From Paracoccus sp. SCSIO 75233 (GTDB taxonomy: Bacteria > Pseudomonadota > Alphaproteobacteria > Rhodobacterales > Rhodobacteraceae), in contig NZ_CP115758.1 in NCBI RefSeq assembly GCF_027912675.1, positions 124,001 through 188,000 on the forward strand: DNA of 64,000 bases. Reading direction: 5' to 3'. This document shows positions 9,590-18,937 of this stretch, one piece after another. How positions within the stretch are numbered: the first letter of the stretch is position 1; every line of letters begins with the position of its first letter. A program made the translations under genes and the position numbers. A model generated the notes under the pieces. It saw only the letters and a program-made list of their open reading frames with translations, was not told the DNA's origin and ran no database searches.

Positions 9590-9747
9590 CGGTATCGCAC
9601 CCTTCGAGTCAGCAATGCGCGCCGTAGTCTGGCGGTCAGTCGACCCGCGACCCAAGGGCGCAGCGCCGCGAGCGAAGCTTGCGATCGCTGTATTGCTGTT
9701 CTGACGGCGTGCGTGGTCGTGGCGCTTCCGTGACGAACTTGTCCCAT
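9590..9747 (-). mobile_element. IS481-type transposase remnant
   Basis: On the minus strand an open frame beginning at 9747 reads MGQVRHGSATTTHAVRTAIQ and then RSQASLAAL, the characteristic N-terminus of IS481-family transposases, preceded by a GGAAGGAGG ribosome site. After about 30 residues the match decays, probably through a frameshift, and the catalytic DDE domain is absent. The right limit is approximate. The scrap lies between the broken CaiB gene and the beheaded ABC binding protein, so insertion and later deletion probably removed the 5' end of the latter. Confidence 0.65.
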
Positions 9748-9820
9748 AGGGCCTCCTTCCATTCCTGCGAAAGGATCACACCATTAAACCGTGGGATCAA
9801 ACACCTAAGCCGAAGAAATC

Positions 9821-10939
9821 GTGATGCCGGCGATCGTCGCCATGTCGGGAGCGATCGCCGTGACCGGACAGGATGCGCAAAAGGGGATCGCAGTTGCCCT
9901 TGAGCACATCAACGCCGATGGCGGCGTCGCCGGTCGGCCGCTGAAGATCCAACTTTACGACACACAGGGCAATCCCGGGGTGGTGCGCCAGGTGATGGAG
10001 CGGTTGACCCGCCTCGAGCGGGCTCCGGTCATCCTTGGCTGCGAGATCAGCGCAGGCACATCGGCTGCGGCGCAGTTCGCCGAGCAGGCGCGGGTTCCTC
10101 ACCTGAACTCGCCGGCGGTGTCGGCCGAGCTCCTCGAGCGCGGTTACAAATGGTATTTCTCCGATCAGATCACAGCCGATACCGAGGCGGCCACGGTCGT
10201 GGAATTCTTCGAACACCTGATGACGCAAGGCGACGTCGTCCCGGCGTTGCTTTATGAAGACAGCCCGCGCGGCGCCGGAACCATCGAGCGGATCGAAGTT
10301 CTGCTGGAGGAGCGGGGCATCGAGATCGCCGCTAGCGCGCCGTATTCGCGCAGCGATCGCAACCTTCTGCCGCCGGTCAAGCGGGTGCAGACATCGAGTG
10401 CCAACATGGTGATCTGGGCCGGCTACACCGAAGATGTGGTGACCAAGCTCCAGGCAATGCAGCAGCATGACTTCAAGCCCTACATTGTCGGAATCAGTGG
10501 CGGTCCGGTTGATGTGCGCACCCCGCAACTGGTGGACAGGGGCTTCGTCGAGGACGTCAATCTCAGCACGGTGGACTACTTAAATCCCGACATGGACCGC
10601 GCCCAGCGTTTTGTGAAGGCTTACGAGTAACGGCACGGCATCGTGCCGTCAAGCTATGCGTCGATGTGCAACCGCGGTGTCTACACGCTGAAGGCCGTGC
10701 TGGAGAAGACGCTTGAGTCCGGCCAGAAACTGACGACCGAGAACCTTCGCGCCGCCATCCTTAAGATCGACATCCCCGGCGATCAGCTGATCTCGCCGTT
10801 CTCGCGGATCAAATTCGACGAACACGGCAGGAACGTCGGATCGCAGAACCTGATCGCGCAATGGAAGAACGGCGGCACGAAAAAGGTCACGATCTGGCCG
10901 CCAGAGGTGGCTGTGGAAGAGCCCAATCCTCTGAACTGA
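9821..10939 (+). pseudogene. Broken ABC branched-chain amino-acid-type binding protein
   Basis: A type I periplasmic binding protein of the Leu/Ile/Val (HAAT) class: TGQDAQKGIAVALEHINADG, GCEISAGTSAAAQ and a C-terminal FSRIKFDEHGRNVGSQN are family-like. The gene lacks the signal peptide and first strand (the frame begins VMPAIVAMSG at 9821, directly after an IS481 remnant). It also carries an in-frame TAA at 10628-10630, after which the same frame resumes with RHGIVPSSYASM. It cannot make an exported receptor. With the following LivF fragment it is the relic of an ABC importer; no LivG, LivH or LivM genes are seen here. Confidence 0.88.
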
Positions 10940-10965
10940 TGCGAAAACTATAACCGGGGCCCAAG

Positions 10966-11652
10966 ATGAAGCTGTCGATCGAGTCTCTCGTCTCCGGTTA
11001 CGGTCTGCTCGACGCGCTCCACGGCGTCAGCATCGAGATCGGCCGAGGGCGAGGTCGTGGCTGTGATCGGACCGAACGGCGCGGGCAAATCCACCCTTCT
11101 GCGCACGATTTCGGGCCTTGTGGCCGCCCGTTCCAGAGCGATCCGCCACGATGGCAAGGAAATCGGCGGTTTTGCCGCCAGCGAGATTCCGCGCCTCGGC
11201 CTCGTCCATGTTCCTGAGGCGCGGCACGTCTTCGGGTCACTCACGGTCGAGCAAAATCTGATCGTGGGTGCGAGCGCCGCACTCGACGCGAAAGACCGAA
11301 AGGACGCCCTTTCCGATGCTGAGCCAGAAGGCCCGCGAACTTGCCGGAGGGCTCTCAGGCGGTCAGCAGCAGATGCTGGCGATCGGGCGCGCTTATGGCC
11401 CGGCCCAGCATGATCATGCTCGACGAGCCGTCGCTCGGCCCCGCGCCTCTGATGGTCGAGCAGATGTACGAGGCCCTCGACGGTCGGCGCCGCACCGGCC
11501 TGAGCATTCTTCTGGTGGAACAGGATGTCTACATGGCGCTGGATTTCGCCAGCCGCGCCTATGTTCTGGAAAACGGGACAATCGCCCTCGCCGCAGCCTC
11601 TGACGTCTTGCGCCACGACGATCACGTGCGCCGTTCGTATTTGGGAATCTGA
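10966..11652 (+). pseudogene. Broken LivF-type ABC ATPase
   Basis: The sequence holds every part of a LivF ATP-binding subunit but in changing frames. The N-terminus SLVSGYGLLDALHGVSIEIG shifts near 11045 through one extra C, before the Walker A GPNGAGKST. The second shift is near 11300, before LSGGQQQMLAIGRA, and the third near 11395, before the Walker B MIMLDEPSLGPAPL. The last frame runs to the end RRSYLGI. Three frameshifts in 687 bp show a long-dead gene. It follows the broken binding protein by 26 bp, as in a former liv-like operon. Confidence 0.9.
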
Positions 11653-11726
11653 CCCGCCCTGTGCCCGCATTCCGCCTGCCATTCAGACCGGCAGCGGCGA
11701 CAGACCGTGCGCAAACTGCGGACCGA

Positions 11727-12881
11727 TCAGCCCCGTAGCGCCGAGATGCCCAGGGCCCCCTGTGCCAGAAGCAGCGCCTGAAGCTGGTTGGTGCCTTCAG
11801 CGATCGTGAGATGTCGCACATCGCGATAATAGCGCTCGACGGGGAAATCACGGGTGTATCCGGCCCCGCCGTGCACTTGCAGGGCAGTCTCGCAAACCCG
11901 CAGAGCCGTATCGGAGTTGTGACGCTTGGCCATGGAACAGGCCCGGCCGCGATCCGGTGCCCCGCGATCCAGCGCGTCAGCGGCCCGGCACGCCAGCAAC
12001 CGCGAGGTTTCCACGCCAGTCAACATATCTGCGATCATCTGCTGGACCAGTTGAAACCCGCCGATCTTGCGTCCGAACTGTTCTCGCGCGCCCGCATATC
12101 GCAGCGCCGCCTCATAGGCGGCAATTGACAGGCCCAGGCAGGTGAAAGAAACGAAACAGCGCCCCACGTTCAGATAATGCTTGGCGATGGCGAACGCCTC
12201 GCCCTCGGCGCCGATCAGGTGGTCTGCGGGCAGCAATACGTCCTCAAACAGCAGCTCGCCTAGCGGGCATGAATTCATGCCCATGCTGCGGACCTCTCGG
12301 GTTGAAAACCCTGCTGTTCCCGCCTCGACCACGAAGGCCGATACCTCCGCGCGTTCGCCGTCGCCCGACCGCGCGAAAACCACCCCGAGATCGGCCCCGG
12401 TCCCGTTGGAGATATACAGTTTGCGTCCGTTCAGCCGCCAGCCATCACCGTCGCGCCGGGCCCGTGTTTCCACGTTGCTGGCGTCCGAGCCGACGTTCGG
12501 CTCGGTCAGCGCAAAAAAGGCTGTCTTGCGACCCGAAACCAGATCGCCCAGCCACCTTGCCTGTTGCTCCGGCGTTCCATGCTGCGCGACGATCATCAGG
12601 ACAAGGTTCGACGTGCTGACGATGCTGCGCAGCGACGGCCATACCTGAGACAGCTCGCACAGCAGCGCGCAATATGTCAGATAATCAAGCCCGGCACCGC
12701 CTTGCGCCTCTGGCAAAAGACCGCCCAGCAGGCCGAACTCGCCCATCTTCTGCAACACTTCGGGCGGCGGCGGACGGTGGGCATCCTCGTGCGCCTCGAC
12801 CAGGGGCGCCACCTCGGCGTCAAGGTATTTGCGGAAGCTGCGCCGCGCCGTTTCCTGCCAGTCGTCCAGCTCAAACTGCAT
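11727..12881 (-). CDS. Acyl-CoA dehydrogenase (EGT-type base)
   Basis: A 384-aa ACAD with the canonical catalytic Glu in AEGTNQLQ (E362), the FAD-contacting FALTEPNVGSDASN and GRKLYISNGT segments, and the ALQVHGGAGYTRDFPVERYYRD C-terminal helices. It probably dehydrogenates a saturated acyl-CoA in the pathway of this operon. It is the last gene of an 11-gene minus-strand operon that begins with a TRAP transporter at 23788, with 6 bp to the preceding CaiB-family gene. A second EGT-type ACAD (18938-20110) is in the same operon, so two dehydrogenation steps or two substrates are handled. Confidence 0.94.
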   Translation of the reverse strand: MQFELDDWQETARRSFRKYLDAEVAPLVEAHEDAHRPPPPEVLQKMGEFGLLGGLLPEAQGGAGLDYLTYCALLCELSQVWPSLRSIVSTSNLVLMIVAQHGTPEQQARWLGDLVSGRKTAFFALTEPNVGSDASNVETRARRDGDGWRLNGRKLYISNGTGADLGVVFARSGDGERAEVSAFVVEAGTAGFSTREVRSMGMNSCPLGELLFEDVLLPADHLIGAEGEAFAIAKHYLNVGRCFVSFTCLGLSIAAYEAALRYAGAREQFGRKIGGFQLVQQMIADMLTGVETSRLLACRAADALDRGAPDRGRACSMAKRHNSDTALRVCETALQVHGGAGYTRDFPVERYYRDVRHLTIAEGTNQLQALLLAQGALGISALRG

Positions 12882-12887
12882 CGGTCC

Positions 12888-14009
12888 TCACTCCAGCTTT
12901 TCGGCTTGGTCCAGAATTTCGGCCTGATGCTCGCCCACTGCCGGGACGTGGCCCGCCGGATCACTCATCCCAGCCATCGGCACCGGGAAGGCCATCACCT
13001 GGGCCGCGCCGGCTGAGCGCACCATCCCGCGCGCCTTGAGCTGCGGGTCCCGGGCCAGATCCTCCAGCCCGTTGACCGGGGCGAAGGGAACATCCTCGGC
13101 CTCGAAGATCTCCGCCCAATGCGCATAGGGACGCGCGGCGATCAGCGGGGTCAGGGCGGCGCGGATATCATCCGTGCGGTCGGTGCGTGCGGCGAAGTCG
13201 TCAAGCGCAGGATCGTCGAAGCCCGTCATCCCGGTGGCACGGATCAGGCGGCGGAAGAAATGCGTCTCGATCGCGCCGATGGTGATGTATTTACCGTCGG
13301 CGGTCGCGAAGATACCATAGGCGGCGCGGCGCAGGATATCGGCCTTTGTGATCTCGCGCCCGGCCTGGCGTCCGGCGTCCCACACACCGTAGCGCGGGGC
13401 GACCCAGCTGGCCAGCGCGTCGGTGATCGCCACGTCCAGATACTGGCCCCGCCCCGTGGCGTCGCGTCCGTGCAACGCAGCAAGAATGGTGATGATGGCA
13501 TACATGGCTGCCGAGAGATCCCCGATCGGCACGCCCGTCGTGTATTCAGGCGGTCCGTCGGGCGCGCCCGAGATCGCCACCGCGCCCGCCATCGCCGCGT
13601 AGTTCAGATCATGCCCCGGCCAGTCGCGCGCCGGCCCGGTCTGACCATAGCCGCTGACCGAACAGTAGACGAGGCCGGGATTGAGCGCCGAAAGCGTCTC
13701 ATAGTCGATGCCCAGCCGCGCGGTCACGCCCGGGCGATAACCCTCGATCACGACGTCCGCCCGTTTGGCCAGCCGCAGGAAAGCCGCGCGGTCTGTGTCA
13801 TCCTTTAGGTTCAGGGCGATGCTTTTCTTGCCGCGGTTCACGGCGGCAAAGAGGCCGGGGAACATGGCGCGCGCGGCGTCGCCCGCAGGACGTTCGACCT
13901 TGATGACCTCGGCCCCCATCTCGGCCAGTTGCTGCGTTGCATAGGGCCCAGGCAGAAGCTCGGTCAGATCGAGAACGCGAAGCCCCGAAAGCGGTGCAGT
14001 GCCGGTCAT
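12888..14009 (-). CDS. CaiB-family protein, alpha-methylacyl-CoA racemase-like
   Basis: A 373-aa member of the CaiB/BaiF family. The motif WPGHDLNYAAMAGAV matches the GHDxNY motif of alpha-methylacyl-CoA racemases, where the Asp is catalytic, more closely than the transferases elsewhere in the window. It could therefore epimerise a 2-methyl-branched acyl-CoA before stereospecific dehydrogenation. The start is ATG 14009 with AGGAGA upstream and a 4-bp overlap with the lyase-like gene; a longer open frame upstream is not family-like. A CoA-transferase role remains possible. The racemase reading implies methyl-branched substrates. Confidence 0.88.
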   Translation of the reverse strand: MTGTAPLSGLRVLDLTELLPGPYATQQLAEMGAEVIKVERPAGDAARAMFPGLFAAVNRGKKSIALNLKDDTDRAAFLRLAKRADVVIEGYRPGVTARLGIDYETLSALNPGLVYCSVSGYGQTGPARDWPGHDLNYAAMAGAVAISGAPDGPPEYTTGVPIGDLSAAMYAIITILAALHGRDATGRGQYLDVAITDALASWVAPRYGVWDAGRQAGREITKADILRRAAYGIFATADGKYITIGAIETHFFRRLIRATGMTGFDDPALDDFAARTDRTDDIRAALTPLIAARPYAHWAEIFEAEDVPFAPVNGLEDLARDPQLKARGMVRSAGAAQVMAFPVPMAGMSDPAGHVPAVGEHQAEILDQAEKLE

Positions 14010-14824
14010 TTTTGCTCTCCTGTGCTGTCTGCGCGGTCCGGGTCGGCAATCCCGGCGCATTCCGCCGAGTCGTCCTGTTCCAGGATCATGTCCCAGATCT
14101 TCTGACCCTGCGGATTTTCGAGCTCTTCCATCAGATGCGCCAGAAGCCCGGCGGATCGGCCAATCAGGGCGAAGGCCCGCGCCCAGATCGGCGCAAGCCC
14201 CATGTCCGAAACGGTGGCCCCGACCGCGCCGGCGGCGTTGATGGGCAGCAGACGTCCATATTCCTCGCGGGCGGCGGCCTCGACGGCCGCCATGAAGCGC
14301 CAGTGCCGCCCGTCGAACCCATTCTCGCCGGCGATCCGGCGCAGGACCGGCGTGCGGGGGTCGCCGTCGACATGGATCGGATGACCGAGGCCTGGCACGA
14401 TCCGGCGCGCCGCGCGAAAGGCGCGCACGGCCTCTTGCGCGCGGGCGGCATAGGCTGCGTCGTCGTCGCTGTCGGACAGCTCGCCGATCTCGTCGCGGGT
14501 AAAGGCCGCGGCGTTCTGCATGGTGCCGAGAAAATGGTTCCCCGCGCCCAGCAAGCCCGCGGCCACCGCACCCTGAAGCGATTCCGGCGCGCCGAGAATG
14601 GTCATCCGCGCGGCGATGGCGCTGGGGGTAAGGCCGTGATCGGTGGCGGTGACGATGATCGCGTTGGTCATCGCGCGGGTGCGGGCATCCGGCTCTTTCC
14701 CCGTGGCGGTGAAATAGATCATGTCGACGAAATCCATCTTGCCCAGGATCTCATCGGCCAGATCGCGCCCGCGCACATAGATGCGGTCGCGGGTGGTGAA
14801 ACCGATGTCCGTCTTTACCGTCAT
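14006..14824 (-). CDS. Citrate-synthase-fold lyase, citryl-CoA lyase-like
   Basis: A 272-aa protein of the short citrate-synthase-fold group annotated as citryl-CoA lyase. Recognisable landmarks are TDHGLTPSAIAARMTI, LQGAVAAGLLGAGNHFLG and VPGLGHPIHVDGDPRTP, where His residues correspond in layout to the active-site His of citrate synthase. It is much shorter than full citrate synthase (about 430 aa). It lies in a catabolic operon with ligases, MaoC and ACADs, with ATGA-type overlaps on both sides. The best guess is retro-Claisen or aldol-type cleavage of a 3-hydroxyacyl-CoA made by the MaoC hydratase. The substrate is unknown. Confidence 0.82.
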   Translation of the reverse strand: MTVKTDIGFTTRDRIYVRGRDLADEILGKMDFVDMIYFTATGKEPDARTRAMTNAIIVTATDHGLTPSAIAARMTILGAPESLQGAVAAGLLGAGNHFLGTMQNAAAFTRDEIGELSDSDDDAAYAARAQEAVRAFRAARRIVPGLGHPIHVDGDPRTPVLRRIAGENGFDGRHWRFMAAVEAAAREEYGRLLPINAAGAVGATVSDMGLAPIWARAFALIGRSAGLLAHLMEELENPQGQKIWDMILEQDDSAECAGIADPDRADSTGEQK

Positions 14825-16932
14825 TGCCTTGCCTTTCCTTCTATCTCGGTCGGAGCGCGCAGGATCACCGCGTCAAGCACCGTCGCACCCGCCGGACCGG
14901 CGCGCACCGGATTGAGATCCATCTCCGCGATGTCGCCGCGCGCACCCAGGGCGGCCAGGATCACGAGAAGATCGGCCAGCGCGCCCAGATCGGCGCCGGG
15001 GCGGCCGCGCAGCGGACCCAGCAGTGCGCGTCCGCGGATCTCGTCGATCATCGCCAGCGCCTCGTCCCGCCCAAAGGGCGCGGCGCGGTGCGTGACGTCA
15101 GAAAGCGCCTCGACCATCACGCCGCCGAGGCCGAAGCTCACCACCGGGCCGAACACCGGATCGCGGTGCAGTCCCGCCATCACCTCGACGCCCGGCCCCT
15201 GTTCCATGCGCTCAACCAGAGCGCGCTCCAGCCTGTGCCCCTGTGCTGAAAGCGATGTCATCATCGCGCCCCAGGCCGCCGCCAGCGCCTGCTCATCCAT
15301 CAGCCCGACGGCCACGGCCCCGGCTTCGGTCTTGTGCAGAAGACCGGGCACCAGCGCCTTGAGCACCACCGGAAAGCCGATCCCGCGCGCCGCCTCGCCT
15401 GCCTGTCTGGCACTGGTCACGACCCGTCCTTCGGGCACGGTCAGACCCAGGTCGGCCAGCACCGCCTTGGCGGCAGCCTCGTCAAGCTCGCCGGGCGGAA
15501 ATGCGGGTAGAGCAAGCGTGGAGGTCCCCGAGGGGCTCCAGTCGCCGCGCCAGATCAGCCGCTTCAACGCCGTCACTGCCTTGCCGAGGCTGCGAAAAGG
15601 CGCCAGCCCTGCCGCGTTCAGCGTGGCATAGCCAGCGGCGCGATGCCCGCTCATCCAGACCGGCAGGAGCAGAGCCGGGCTGTCCGGCGCCAGCGCGACC
15701 ATGTCGTCGGCGGACCGGTCGGTGATCGGGCCGTAGTCGGCGGGAATCGGCAGAAGCACAACATCGGTGGCCGGGTCCCGCGCCACCAGCGACAGGCAAT
15801 CGCGGTTGAGCTTGTCTTGGGTGAAGACCTGGGTGGTCAGGTCCACCGGGTTATCGACCGCCGCATAAGACGGGGCCAGCGCACGCAACCCCGCGCGGGT
15901 GCCGGGGGCCAGTTCGGACAGGATCAGCCCGGCGCTGCCCACCATATCGGCGGCCAGCGCCGCTGTGCCACCCGAGAAGGAATAGACGCAGATCCCCCGC
16001 CGCGGGGCGATGCCGACGCGCTCGAACAGCGCCACCGTATCGATCAATTCGTCCAGATCCTCCACCTCGACGATGCCATGCTGGCGAAACAGTGCCGAGG
16101 TGACCGCCGCCGATCCGGCAAGCGCGGCGGTGTGCGAACGGGTGGCAGCAACGCCATAGTCCGACTTGCCCACCTTCATCGCCACCACCGGCTTGCCGGC
16201 GCGAGCAGCGGCGCGGGCAGCTGCCAGAAAGCGCGGCCCGTCGCGGAAGCCTTCGGCGAGAAGGGCGATTACCTTTATGTCGGGATCGCCCACCATGTGG
16301 TACACGACATCGGCCATGGTCAGGTCGGCTTCGTTGCCGGTAGAGCACCACAGGCCAACGCCGATACCCCGTTCGCTTGCCTGGATGAAGGCGCGGCCAA
16401 GTCCGCCGCCCTGGGTGACAAGCCCAATGCCGCCGCCCAGCGTGTCGTTCTTGAATACCGGTGAAAAGGTCAGCCCAAGGCGGCGGTTGATGTTGCTCAG
16501 CCCTGGCGAGTTCGGCCCGTAGATGCGCATCCCGCTTTGCCGGGCGATTTCAGCCATCTCGGCTTCGACGGCACGGCCCTCATCCCCGGTTTCGCCAAAG
16601 CCAGAGGTGAAGACCACCGCAAACCCCGTTCCTGCTGCCGCGCAATCGCGCAAGGCGCCCACCACCGCATCGGCTGGAAGGCACACCACCGCCACATCGA
16701 CGGGGCCAGGCAAGGCCGACATTGCAGAATAGGCGCGCAAACCATGCACCCTTTCACGCCCGGGGTTGACCGGAAAGATCTGCCCATCGAAGTCGGAATG
16801 CTCGGCAAGGTTCAGCAAGGTGTCGCTGCCCACGCTACGGGGCCTTTCACTGGCGCCCAGGATCGCCACGCTGCGTGGCGACAAGAGCCGCGAAAGATCG
16901 GGAAAGTCGCGGGCGACCACCGGCTCAGCCAC
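14821..16932 (-). CDS. ADP-forming acyl-CoA ligase, fused alpha-beta
   Basis: An NDP-forming acetate--CoA ligase family protein (703 aa): carboxylate + ATP + CoA gives acyl-CoA + ADP + Pi. An N-terminal CoA-binding Rossmann domain (SVAILGASERPRSVG), succinyl-CoA-ligase-like domains with the phospho-His loop TRSHTAALAGSAA, and a C-terminal ATP-grasp domain (FPVVLKALVPGLLHKTEAGA; FGPVVSFGLGGVMVE) are all present. The start is taken as GTG 16932, just before AEPVVARDF and overlapping the MaoC stop; an upstream ATG at 16989 lies inside MaoC. An AMP-forming ligase is in the same operon, so two CoA-activation steps are likely. Confidence 0.92.
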   Translation of the reverse strand: MAEPVVARDFPDLSRLLSPRSVAILGASERPRSVGSDTLLNLAEHSDFDGQIFPVNPGRERVHGLRAYSAMSALPGPVDVAVVCLPADAVVGALRDCAAAGTGFAVVFTSGFGETGDEGRAVEAEMAEIARQSGMRIYGPNSPGLSNINRRLGLTFSPVFKNDTLGGGIGLVTQGGGLGRAFIQASERGIGVGLWCSTGNEADLTMADVVYHMVGDPDIKVIALLAEGFRDGPRFLAAARAAARAGKPVVAMKVGKSDYGVAATRSHTAALAGSAAVTSALFRQHGIVEVEDLDELIDTVALFERVGIAPRRGICVYSFSGGTAALAADMVGSAGLILSELAPGTRAGLRALAPSYAAVDNPVDLTTQVFTQDKLNRDCLSLVARDPATDVVLLPIPADYGPITDRSADDMVALAPDSPALLLPVWMSGHRAAGYATLNAAGLAPFRSLGKAVTALKRLIWRGDWSPSGTSTLALPAFPPGELDEAAAKAVLADLGLTVPEGRVVTSARQAGEAARGIGFPVVLKALVPGLLHKTEAGAVAVGLMDEQALAAAWGAMMTSLSAQGHRLERALVERMEQGPGVEVMAGLHRDPVFGPVVSFGLGGVMVEALSDVTHRAAPFGRDEALAMIDEIRGRALLGPLRGRPGADLGALADLLVILAALGARGDIAEMDLNPVRAGPAGATVLDAVILRAPTEIEGKARQ

Positions 16933-17416
16933 CTTGCGGCGCCCGCCGGACGAGCAGTTTCCAGACCCCTTCCACCACGGTTTCGCCACGCTGGTTGATG
17001 ACCTCGCGCCGGAACGACAGGATGCCGCGTTCGGGTTTCGAAGTCTCGCGCTTCTCGGCTACGGTAACGCGCACGCCAATCGTGTCGCCGATGAAGGTGG
17101 GGTTGGGAAAGCTGCACTGCATGTCGAGCAACCCCAGAAGCGAGGGTTCCAGGAACGTGTTCATCAGCATCCGCGTGGTCAGCCCGGACATCACCGACAC
17201 CACCAGAAGCCCGTGCGCGATACGCTGGCCAAAGGCCGAATCGGCGGCATATTCGGCATCGACGTGCAGCCGGTTGAAGTCGCCTGACAGGCAGGCGAAA
17301 TTAGCCACGTCGGCCTCGGTGATGGTACGGGTGGGGCTATCGAACTGGTCGCCTTCGTTCAGGTCCTCCCAGTAGAGTTGCTGGCCCTTGAGGGCCGAAA
17401 GATCGGGCCGTGTCAT
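16925..17416 (-). CDS. MaoC-type enoyl-CoA hydratase
   Basis: A 163-aa single hot-dog protein expected to add water to a 2-enoyl-CoA, giving the (R)-3-hydroxyacyl-CoA. The hydratase motif is intact: LSGDFNRLHVDAEYA carries the Asp and His of the catalytic dyad, and FGQRIAHGLL follows. It overlaps the AMP-forming ligase (17413) by 4 bp and the ADP-forming ligase on the other side. It is the only one of the three MaoC proteins in this window with both catalytic residues, so it serves as the local reference for the altered ones at 34532 and 49247. Confidence 0.93.
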   Translation of the reverse strand: MTRPDLSALKGQQLYWEDLNEGDQFDSPTRTITEADVANFACLSGDFNRLHVDAEYAADSAFGQRIAHGLLVVSVMSGLTTRMLMNTFLEPSLLGLLDMQCSFPNPTFIGDTIGVRVTVAEKRETSKPERGILSFRREVINQRGETVVEGVWKLLVRRAPQGG

Positions 17417-18927
17417 TGGGTTTCCTCCTCTGGCAGCGCTAGCACTGCCTCTTTCAGTTCAGCCTTGAGAACGCGGCCGGTCAGGTTGCGCGGCACCGCC
17501 GTCATAAAGACCACGCGCCGCGGGCGCTTGTATCGGTCAAGCCGGGTTTCGGCATGGGCGATCACATCGGCCGCTGTCAGCTGCGCGCCCGGCGCGGGCA
17601 CGATCACTGCGCAGATCGCCTCGGTCCAGTGCGGATCGGGCAGGCCGATGCAATGCGCCTCGGCAATCGCCGGGTGGCCGGCCAGCGCCTCCTCGATCTC
17701 GGGGGCGTAGACATTGATGCCGCCGCTCTTGATGATGTCGCGCTTGCGACCCGTGAACCAGAGCAGCCCTTCGTCGTCGATCCGGCCCAGATCGCCCACG
17801 GTCAGATAGTCGCCGCGCCGGGTTTCAGCGGTCAGCGCCTCATCCTTGTAATACCCGTCGTAGCGGCTTTCGCTGCGGGTGCAGATCTCGCCGACCTCGC
17901 CCTGCGGCACCTCGTTTCCATCGTCGTCCAGCAGTTTGAGTTCCACCCCGAAGAAGGGGCGGCCGACGCAGTTGCCCGCAAGGTTGCGGCGCAGATCCCG
18001 AGCGGTCAGGTTGGCATAGGGTCCTGCTTCGCTGGAGGCGGCATAGATCATCAGCGCATCGCCGAACTTGTCGAGCGCGGCACGCTTGAGGTCGAGATAC
18101 ATCTCGCCGCCGCCAGATTGCAAAGTCCCCAGCGACGACAGATCGGCGCTCGCGAACCCCTCGGCCTCGACCATCCGCTGGAGCATGGCGGGCAGCAGCA
18201 TGGTGGCGGTCAGCCGCTCGTCTTCGATCAGCCGTAGCGCGGCGGCCCCGTCGAAGCGGCGCATCAGATAGACGCTGGCACCCAGATAAAGCGGCAGCAG
18301 CGTATAGGTGCAGCCGGCCGACAGGCAGATCGGCAGCGCCGACAGCGCCCGGTCGTCGGGGCGGAAACGCTGCTCGATGGCGCGTTCCTCCATGCCGAAG
18401 AGACTGCGCAGCGCGCCCTTGGGCTTGCCGGTGGTCCCCGACGTGTGCAGCATGATCGTGGTGCCGTCCTGCCCTTGCGGCGGATCGGGCGGTGTGTCTG
18501 CCAGAAGGTCCGACAGGCGCGGCAGTCCTTGCGGGGCCCCGTCGCCGATGGTGACGATGTCGTCCACCACGGTCCGGAACAGATCGGCATGATCCAGCGC
18601 CGCATCGCCCAGCAGCAGGGTTTTGCTGTCCGAGCGGGCAACCACATCGGCCATGACTTCGGGCGCGATGCGATAGTTGATCGGTGCGGGAATTGCGCCT
18701 AGCCCCGTCACCGCCACATAGGCGGCAAGGAAATCGGGATGATTTTCCGAGATCACCGCCACCTTGTCGCCCGGTCCGATGCCGCGCCGCGCCAGCACCG
18801 TCATCATCCGTTCCACCCGGTCAAGGAAATCCGTATAGGTCTGGCTCCTCCCCTCGAACACCACCGAGGGTTTCGTGGGGAACCGCCGCGCGTTCAACCT
18901 CAGGGCCTGGAGAAAGGTCATCGGCAT
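17413..18927 (-). CDS. AMP-forming acyl-CoA synthetase
   Basis: A 504-aa member of the acyl-adenylate-forming superfamily: carboxylate + ATP + CoA gives acyl-CoA + AMP + PPi. The P-loop HTSGTTGKPKGALRS (about residue 160), the GDLGRIDDEGLLWFTGRKRD hinge, and the C-terminal PRNLTGRVLKAEL with the catalytic Lys are present. Substrate choice cannot be read. It sits between ACAD (10 bp) and MaoC (4-bp overlap) in the 11-gene operon and probably activates the acid imported by the TRAP system encoded upstream at 20872-23788. Confidence 0.94.
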   Translation of the reverse strand: MPMTFLQALRLNARRFPTKPSVVFEGRSQTYTDFLDRVERMMTVLARRGIGPGDKVAVISENHPDFLAAYVAVTGLGAIPAPINYRIAPEVMADVVARSDSKTLLLGDAALDHADLFRTVVDDIVTIGDGAPQGLPRLSDLLADTPPDPPQGQDGTTIMLHTSGTTGKPKGALRSLFGMEERAIEQRFRPDDRALSALPICLSAGCTYTLLPLYLGASVYLMRRFDGAAALRLIEDERLTATMLLPAMLQRMVEAEGFASADLSSLGTLQSGGGEMYLDLKRAALDKFGDALMIYAASSEAGPYANLTARDLRRNLAGNCVGRPFFGVELKLLDDDGNEVPQGEVGEICTRSESRYDGYYKDEALTAETRRGDYLTVGDLGRIDDEGLLWFTGRKRDIIKSGGINVYAPEIEEALAGHPAIAEAHCIGLPDPHWTEAICAVIVPAPGAQLTAADVIAHAETRLDRYKRPRRVVFMTAVPRNLTGRVLKAELKEAVLALPEEETQ

Positions 18928-18937
18928 GGCCGCCTCC

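Noticed and set aside
13937..15631. Long open frame on the plus strand
   Set aside because: It is antisense to the CaiB, lyase and ligase genes, low in complexity (Ala/Arg/Pro/Ser-rich) and lacks any family resemblance; a GC-skewed shadow.
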